Source: Clostridia bacterium (lineage in GTDB: Bacteria; Bacillota; Clostridia; Oscillospirales; Acutalibacteraceae). Taken from it: a stretch of 64,000 nt of DNA. Position 1 is the first letter of the stretch. Every line of letters begins with the position of its first letter. The DNA lies in the NCBI GenBank assembly GCA_017434855.1, contig JAFRUA010000031.1, positions 62,001-126,000 on the forward strand. The letters are read 5' to 3'. A program made the translations under genes and the position numbers. Under the pieces are notes generated by a model. That model searched no databases. It was not told where the DNA came from and was given only the letters and a program-made list of their open reading frames with translations. Of this stretch, positions 53,601-62,600 are shown piece by piece.

Positions 53601-56600
53601 GTGAAGTCGTTCGCCGTCCAGTGCGCGGTCAGGGTGGTGTCTACGGTCGGCGTGAAGGTCGCGCCGGTCACCTCTTCGGCACCGTTGAACCAGCCGGCAA
53701 AGGTGTAACCGATCCTGGTCGGCGTCGGGAGCGTCACGCTCACCGGCGTCCAGACCGCATACAGCGTCAGCGCGTCGTCGCGGTGCGCGGTGAAGGGCGC
53801 CTCATCCGCATACTCTTTTTCAGCCGCATCCGCCGTGGTTGCCCAGCCCTCGAACACATAGTTCGCGGTGTCGGTCGCCGGGGCCGCGCCTGCGGTCGCA
53901 CCCGCATAGTCGTAGGTCACGGTATACGCTCTGGTATAGATGTTCTTGCTCAGGTTCTGCGCCACGTCGGAGAAGAACGTCTGGGCGCCCATCTGTTTGC
54001 CGTCGGTGTTGCCGTTGCCGTCAAAGATGACGTTGAAATCGCCGTTGGTCCACTGGGCGGTCAGGGTCACGTTGCCGTACTTGCCGTTCAGGCGCTTAAA
54101 GACAACGCTGTCCGCTTCCCAGTTGCCGGCAGCGGTGGTCACCAGCCAGCCTGCGAAATCGTAGCCTTCCTTCGTTGTGGTCGGGAGGTCAGCCGTCGCG
54201 TCTGTAATCTTATAGTTCACATTTGCAACCGCTTCGCCGCCGTCGGTCTGGAAGGTGATGGTGTTGGTGTCTTCGGTCCACTGCGCCGTGAAGGTCACGT
54301 TGCCGTAGTTGCCCGCCGCGATGGACGTGTCGGTCGCCTGATACTGCGTGCCGTTGATCCAGCTGCCGTCTGCGGCAGTAATCTTCCAGCCCGCGAAGGT
54401 GTAGCCGCCCTTGGTCGGCGTCGGCAGCGTCACGGCGTCTTCCTTTGTAAAGGTCGCAGTCGTGTTGTTGTCGCCGTTGTCATAGATGAACGTCGCGGTG
54501 TAATCGATGGTCGCCCACTTCGCGGTCAGCTCGGTGTCTGCCGCCGGTGTGAAGCTGTCGCCGGCCTCGCCGATCTTGTCGTCGCCGACATACCAGCCGA
54601 GGAAGGTGTAGCCCGCTTTGCTCGTGGCCGGAAGCACGGTGCTTTGCGCCGTCCACTGCGCGGTCAGGTTCAGCGCGTCGTCGCGTGCCGTTGTGATCGC
54701 CTGGCCGTCCGTATAGGCGTTGTTGTCCTCATCGAGCCAGCCTGCAAAGCTGTAATCCACCGTCACGTCGGTCACTGCGCTGCCGCCGGCCTCGTCATAG
54801 GTCACGTTGTACTTGCGTTCAAAGGTGTTCAAGTTCAGCGTCGCGGTCGGGTCGTCGCAGGTCACGGTCTGATTCTGCATCGTGCCGGTCGCGTCGTCGT
54901 GGCCCTTCGCGAAGGTCACGGTGAAGTTGTTCGCCTCCCACTTCGCATAGAAGATGGTGTCGACCGTCGGGGTAAACTCTGCACCCGGCTGCGTCAGGAC
55001 GTTTTCATCGGTCGTGTACCAGCCTCTGAAACTGTAGCCGGTCTTCGTCGGCGCGGCCGGAAGGGTCGTGCTCGCCGCCTGCCAGACTGCGTACAGCGCA
55101 AGGTTGCTGTTGCGCGCCATGTTGATTTCGGCCTCGTTCGCATAGGTCGCCGCTGCCGCGTTCTGATCTTCGCTCCAGCCAAGGAAGCTGTAGGTCACGG
55201 TCGCGTCGGCCACGCTGCTGCCGCCGTTCTCTTCATAGCTCACAGTGTAAACGCGTTCGTACTGATTCGGATTCAGCGTCTGCGCCACGCCGGAACGGAA
55301 CTGCTGCGCCGGCATCTGAATACCGGTATTGGTATTGTGGTTGCCGTTGAAGATGACGTTGAAGTCATTGTTGGTCCAGACCGCTTCCAGCGTCACGTCG
55401 CCGTACTTGCCGGTCGGGATGTTAAAGATCACAGTGTTGATATCCCAGTTGTTGTCACCGGTCGCGCTCTTCACTTTCCAACCGGCGAAGCTGTAGCCCG
55501 CGCGGACAATGCCCGTCGCGCCTTCCGCCGGAAGGGTGACCGCGGTTTCCATATCATAGTTGCCGGTCGCCTCACCTGTCAGTGTGCCGCCGTTCGGCAG
55601 AAGCGTGTAGGTGTAGCCGATCTTGGTCCACTGCGCGGTGAAGGTCACGTTGCCGTACTTGTCGGCGTCCGCAGCCGTCGCGCTCGCCGCGTACTGGTGG
55701 TTCAGTTCCCAGTTGCCGGCCGCCGCAGTGATCTTCCAGCCCGCGAAGGTGTAGCCGTCCTTGGTCGGGGGAGTCAGCGTCACAGTGTCGTTGACCGTGA
55801 AGGTCGCCGTTGTGCTGTTGCTGCCGTTGTCATAGTTGAATGTTGCCGTGTAGGTGATCGGGCTCCACTGTGCGGTCACGGTGACGTTGCCGCCCGCGGT
55901 GAGATACGCCGCGTCGAAGGCCGCGCCTGCCGCTGCGCCCGCATTGTAAAGCGTGCTGTTCAGAAGCCAGCCATCGAAGGTGTACGCCGTCTTGGTCGGA
56001 ACCTGCGTCGAAAGTGCTGTGTCCACACCGTACTGCTTCGCGGTGTTGGCCGGGACGTTCGAAGCGCCGGTACCGCCGTCGTAGACGATCTCATAGCCGT
56101 TGGTCGTCCAGATCGCGGTCAGGGTCACGGTCGCGCCGGTCTCGGTCGCGTAATCCGTGTCGAGGGTCGCGCCCGCCGCATAGGTGTCGCCGTCGATGCC
56201 CCAGCCGCCGAAGGTGTAGCCGTCCTTGGTGGGAACGGTGCTGCTCAGCGTGGCGTCGATGTCATAGGTCTTGGTGAAGCTGGCCGGTGCCGCGCTGCCG
56301 CCGTCGGTGTTGTATTCCACGGTGTAGGTGTGCGCCGTCCAGACGGCCTTCAGCACCACGTCGCCGTACTTGCCGGTCGGGATGTTCTGAATCACGGTGC
56401 CGACGGTCCAGTTGTTTTCGCCTGCGGTCGCAGACATCACTTCCCAACCGCTGAAGTCATACCCGGTACGGGTCGGCTGCGCCAGGGTCGCGCCCTGTTC
56501 CACCGTATAGGTGCCGCTGATGAAGCTGTCTTCCGTCAGCTCAAGGCGATAGCCGTTGTAGTTGTAGGACTTCGAGAGTGCCGTCGCGTTGACGGTGATG

Positions 56601-59600
56601 TTGCCGGTGCACTTCGCTTCCGCAATCGTGAGGGTCGCGGTGTCGCCGGTCACGGTGTAGGTGTAGTCCGCCGCATCAAGCACGGTCGTGCCGACATAGA
56701 CGCTGACGGTGCCAGCCATCTTGTAACCGGCATCCGGCGTGATGGTCGCGTTGAAGCCCGCGCCGCTCGCCACTGTGCTGGTCAGGTTGCTGCCGACGAT
56801 GGTCGCGTTCTCAATGTGGTCGGGATCGTTTGCACAGACGCGGCTGTAATTGTTGTCGCTGCCGCTCCAGTCGCCCCAGCGGTGGCCAAAGGCCGCAAGG
56901 GTCGCGTCGTCGTCCTTGGTCTTGGTCGCGGTATCGGTGTATGTGCCGCCGTCCGGGCCGGTCGCCGTCGCAGTGTAGGCCACGGAGCCGTCGGTCGTGC
57001 AGGTCGCCGCCGTGGAAACATTGCTCATGGTCACGGCCGGAGTTGCAACGTGGTTGCTGTTGTTCGCGCAGGTGAAGGTCACCGTCGCAGTCCAGTCGGC
57101 CGCCGTGGTATCCCACGTCCAGACCGGGTCGCCCCAATCGTGACCGGTCGCCGGGATCGTTTCCGGATCGGTCGTGTTGGTGTAGGTTGCACCGCCGTAG
57201 ACCAGCGTTGCGGTGTAGGTCACGGAGCCGGCGGTCTCGCAGGTCGCAGGCGTTCTGTTTTCTGCGATGTTGTCGGTCATGACCTCAAGCGTATGATGTT
57301 CGTCGTTCTGGCAGACGAAGGTCACGGTCGCAGCAGTGTGGGCCGCGTTCCAGTGCCAGGTGGTGTTGTCGATCTGATAGTCATGGCCAAGGCGCGTAAT
57401 GGAGATGGTCTTGGTCTGGGTCTTGAAGTTGGTGTTGGTAAAGGTCGCCGTGTAAACGTCGCTGCCCTCGTTCTCACAGGTTGCAGGCGTGTTCACATGC
57501 GCCGCGGTCACGGTCTCGGTGTCAACGGCGTTGCAGCCGTCACGCTTGCAGGTCGCCGTCGCGGTGCAGGACCAGCCGCCCTCGATTTCGTTCCAGACGT
57601 ATTCGGTGTTTGCGTAATCAAAGTCGTGGCCAAGAACCGCAACTTCGTCTGTCTTGGTGTCGGTCGCGGTGCTGCCGTTATCCAGCGTGATCGTCGCCGT
57701 ATAGGTGATCGTGCCGGCGCCGGTGCAGGACGCGCCAACGGTCGTGTAGGTCACGATGGCGTCGCGCTCGATCTCATGCGTATTGTCATTCGCGCAGACA
57801 AGGGTCGCCTTGGCGGTGTAGCCGCTGCCGGCTTCGGTCCAGACCCAACTGTTCGCCTTGACGGTGTTGTAGGCGTGGCCGGTCGGCTGGCCGTTGTCAA
57901 ACGTACCCTGGGTGCCGGTGGTGTCGATCGCGCCGCAGACGCAGCTGTAATGATACTTCGCCGGGTTCAGGCAGTCCGCGTCGCTGACGTGCGCGCCGTC
58001 GTTGACGACCGCCTGATCAAAGGTGTGCGCCGTCTGGTTGCCGTATTCGTTGCAGCGCGTGCACTTGAAGGAGTGGCCACTTGCGCCGTCGTTCCGGATC
58101 TCGCCATAGAAGTTGTGGCCGAGCGCCGGGATCACCAGATCGCTCGCGATCACTTCACGCGTCGCAGCGGCGTCGCTGAACATCTTGTTGCAAAGCGGGC
58201 ATTCAAAGTGCGCTTTCACGCCGTCATGCGTGCAGTCAGCATCCTGCTGCGGCACAGCAGTGATCCCCGCGTGGGCCAGCGCCGCAACGGTGACGTCCGC
58301 CGCAACGGTGGTGCAGGCTGCGTCGCTGAAGTTCTGACCGCAGATCTCGCAGGTCCAGTATTCAATATTGCCCGCGGTGGTGCAGGTCGCCGGAACCGCA
58401 GCGTGGTGCGTCGGGGTGCTGCTGTGCGGGCCGACGCCGGTGTTCTCTTCGGTCCAGACATAACCGCAGCGTGTGCAGCGATAGGTCGTGGTGCCCAGAT
58501 GCGTGCAGTCCGCAGCCGTGGTCGAAACGATTTCCTTCGAATCGGTGCAGTTTTCCGTCGTCGGATTGACAACGTCGCAGCGTGAGCACTTCACGGCATG
58601 CGTGCCGTTGTTGTAGCAGATATAAACGGTATCGGTACCATGCGCAAAGTCGTGATTCAGCGCCGGGATCGCCTGCGTTTCGGTGTAGACGCCGCAGACG
58701 GTGCAGACGCGGGATTCAAGGCCGTCCTCTGTGCAGGTGGCCGGAACGGTCTCGGTCCAGGTGTTCGGCATGGTGTGCGAAACTGTGGTGTGGCTGATCG
58801 TCACAGCGGCCAGCGTCGTCTGGGTGTTGGCGTTCGCGTCGCTGTAGTAATTGCCGCAGCGCGAGCAGTACCAGTATTCCAGATTGCCGTCGTCCTTACA
58901 GGTCGCGGTCACTGCCGCAAAGTGACGCAAAACGTGACCGAGGGAACCACCGGCAAGGAAGGTGTGGTTATCATCGTGTTCGTTCGCACCGCAAGCGCAG
59001 CTATAATAGAACTCACCCTGATGCGTGCAGTCTGCCGCAGAACCGTCTTTCGCATAGATCGCGCCATTGTTCTGCTGGTCATAGACGTGGCTGGTCGTTG
59101 CGCCGACAACGCCGTTATAACCGTACTCGCCGCAGCGCGTACACTTGTAGTAGTGGCCGGAGCCGTGCTCCACGGGTGTGCCGGTCGTGTCAAAGTTGTG
59201 GCCGATTGCCGGGTCAACGATGCTTTCCAGTGCGGTGGTGCCCGCCGCGTCGCTGAAGTTGCCGCCGCAGAGCGCGCATTCATAGTGCGCGATGGAACCG
59301 TCAGCCGTGCAGGTTGGGGCAACCGCCGGAACAAAGACCAGTCTGTGCGTCAGCTGCGCAATCGGGCGGGTCTCGGTGGCGCCGCAGTTCGCACGCTGGC
59401 AGGTACGGGTTTCAACGCCCGCGTGGTCGCAGGTCGCAGCGGTGGTCTCGGACCACTCGCCCCAGTCATGGCCGAGCGCTGCGATCGGCGCAGTTGTGGT
59501 TGCTGTGTAATTGCTGCCGTTGAAGGTCACGACCGCGTCAAATGTTGCCGTGCCGGCTTCGGTGCAGGTTGCGGCAGTCGTTTCGGTTCTGGTCGAAGCA

Positions 59601-62600
59601 ACCGTGATGGTCTGAACATGCGGGTTGTTGCGGCCGCAGGTGAAGGTCGCCGTCGCGGTCACATTGTCGGTGCCCCAGGTCCAGGTCGGGGTCCCCCAAG
59701 TGTGGCCAAGCGCCGTTGTGGTATCGGTTTTCGTCTGCTTCGGGAAGCTGGTGAACGTCGCTTCATAGACGTCCACGCCGTCATTCTCGCAGTCCGCCAC
59801 GCTGTGGCTGGTGCAGACCGCCGTCACGGTCTCGGTGAATGCCGTGTGCGTCGCGTCATTCTTGCACTTCGCCGTCGCGGTGACTTCATAGCCGCCGGTC
59901 ACAGGTGTCCAGGTATAGGTCGCGCCCGCCCAGTCATAGTCGTGCGGAAGGGCCGCAACGGTCTCGGTCTTGGTATCGGTCTCGGGTGCGCCGCCATCGA
60001 GCGTCACAGTCGCGGTATAGACCACGCTGCCCGCCGCGCCGCAGGTTGCGCCGTTCGTTGTGAAGGTCACGACCGCGTCGCGCTGGATGGTATGGCTGTT
60101 GTCGTTCGCGCAGACCAGCGTTGCTTTCGCGGTCCAGGCGTCATTCACTTTCGCCCAGGTCCAGGCGTTGCTTGCCGCCAGGTTGTTGTAGTTGTGGCCG
60201 AGCGGGTTGCCGACCGTGAAGGTCGTGGGGCCGGCTTCGCCGCAGACGCAACTGTAATAATAGGTTGCCGCCGTGGTGCAGGTCGCGTCAGAGACCTTGT
60301 AAGTCGCGGTTGCGACCGCCTTATCAAAGGTGTGCGGTTCCACAGCGTTCACCACGCCGTCATAGCCGTATTCGTTGCAGCGCGAGCACTTGTAGTTGTG
60401 GCCGTTCGTCGCCGGGACCGGAGTACCGGTCACGTCAAAGTCGTGGCCAAGCGCCGGAATCGCAACGCCCGTCTTGGTGTCGGTATAGGGTTCATCCGTG
60501 CCGTCGCCGTCGCGGTCAAAGCTCACCGTCGCGGTGTAGTTCTTGCTGCCGGCCGTGGTGCAGGTCGCCGCCTGGGTAACGCTTTCAACCGTCGCGGTCG
60601 TGATGACCACCTTGTGGTCGCTGTCGTTCGCGCAGGTGAAGGTCGCCGTCGCGGTCACGTTGTTGTCTGCCCACGTCCAGACCGGCTGGCCATAGGCATG
60701 GCCCAACTTCGGGATCGGGTCGGTCCGGGTCTGCGTCGGGAACCTGGTGAAGGTCGCGGTAAAGACGTTGCTGCCCGGAACCTCGCAGGTCGCCGGCGTG
60801 GTAACCTTTGTCGCAGTCACGGTCTCGGTCAGCGCCGGGTGGCTCGCGTTGTTGGAGCACGGAACCATCGCCGTCACGCTGTAGGTATCGCCGGAGGCCG
60901 TCCAGGTATAGGTCGCCTGCGTCAGATCATAGGAGTGCGGAAGAGCCGACACGGTTTCCGTCTTCGTATCGGTCGCCTTGCTGCCGTTGTCAAGCGTTAC
61001 GGTCGCGGTATAGGTGATCGTGCCCGCCGCGCCGCAGGTCGCGCCGTTGGTCGTGTAGGTCACGACAGCGTCGCGCTCGATCTCATGGGAATTGTCGTTC
61101 GCGCAGATCAGCGTGGCCTTTGCGGTATAGCCGTCGCCGGCTGCCGTCCAGACCCAGCTGTTGGCCTTGACACTGTTGTAAGCATGGCCGAGCGGATCAC
61201 CGACCGTGAAGGTCGCGGTGCCTGCCGCGCCGCATTCGCAGCTGTAGTAATACGTCGCAGCAGCCGTGCAGGTCGCGTCGCTGGCTTTGAAGGCGTTGTC
61301 TTCCACAGCCTTGTCATAGACGTGCGCCGTCGCGCCGCCATAGGTGCCGCAGCCGTTCTTACAGAGATATTCGTGTTCGTTCGCGTCTTTGTAGCGGATC
61401 GCGCCGGTGTAGTCGTGGCCGGTCGCCGGGATCACCCAACTGTCTTGAGCGATCTCATACTGTCCGTTCGCGTCGCTGAAGTATTTGCCGCAGCGCGCGC
61501 AGGTGTAATACGCGCTGTTGCCCGCCGTCGTGCAGTTTGCACCGCTCGCAGGCGTCATGGTCAGCTGGTGGCCAAGGACCGGCGCCGTCAGTTCGGCAAG
61601 GCTCAGTTCGGTGCTGCCCGCCGCGTCGGCAAAGTACTTGTTACAGACCGAGCAGGTCCAGTATTCGACTGTACCCGCCGTGGTGCAGTCCGCCGGTACC
61701 GCTGCATGATGGTTGCCGGTCGTCACATGGCTGCCGTACGCGCCTTCCACCGTCCAGGTGCCGCCGCAGTCGGCGCAGGTGTAGGTCGTGGTGCCCTTGT
61801 GCAGGCAGTCAGCCGCCGTGCTGGTGCTCGTCGTATTCGTACAGTTCACATCCGGGCCGTACACGTCGCAGCGAATACACTTCACGTTATGGGTGCCGTC
61901 GTTGTTGGTGCGATAGGTTGTGCTGGTGAAGCTGTGGGTCAGCGCATCCGTCGTGCGCGTTTCAATCAGGTGGCAGACGGAGCATTCTCTCGTCTCGCTG
62001 CCCTGCTCGGTGCAGGTCGCCGCCGTCAGGGTGGTCCACGCACCAAAATTGTGGTTCGTCGTCTTCGGCACGCTCAGCGCGTCGGCGCTCACTGTCGTCG
62101 TGCCGGCCGCGTCACTGAACAGTCTGTGGCAGCGCGAGCACTCCCAGTATGCGATCCGGCCTTCTGCCGCGCAGGTCGCCGTCACCGCCGGGTGCGCCGT
62201 CATGTTGTGGCCCAGCGTACCGCCGGAGGTGAAGGTGTGGCTCGCGTTGTTTTCGCTGGCGCCGCACTTACAACTATAATAGTATGTCGCTGCCGTGGTG
62301 CAGTCCTGCTGGGTACCGGTGCTGTAGCGCGTGCCGGCAACCTGCTGATCAAAGGTGTGCGCTTCCACCGCGCCCAGCGTCGTGCCGAAGCCGTAGCCAC
62401 CGCAGCGCGTACACGGGTACTGGTGGCCGCCCGTGACCTCGATCGGCGTTGCCGTCAGGTCAAAGTCGTGGCCCAACGCCGCAACCACGGTCTGCGCCGC
62501 GGTGATCTCATGCGCCGCCGCGCCGTCAGCATTGTTGAAGTATTTGTGGCAGACCGCGCACTGCCAATACTGGATATTACCCGCCGTTTCGCAGGTCGCC

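Noticed and set aside
47483-58585. A 3700-residue open frame on the plus strand
   Set aside because: It is antisense to the giant repeat protein. Its biased, stop-free sequence follows from the repetitive GC-rich codons of the real gene; it has no signal peptide, domain or ribosome site.
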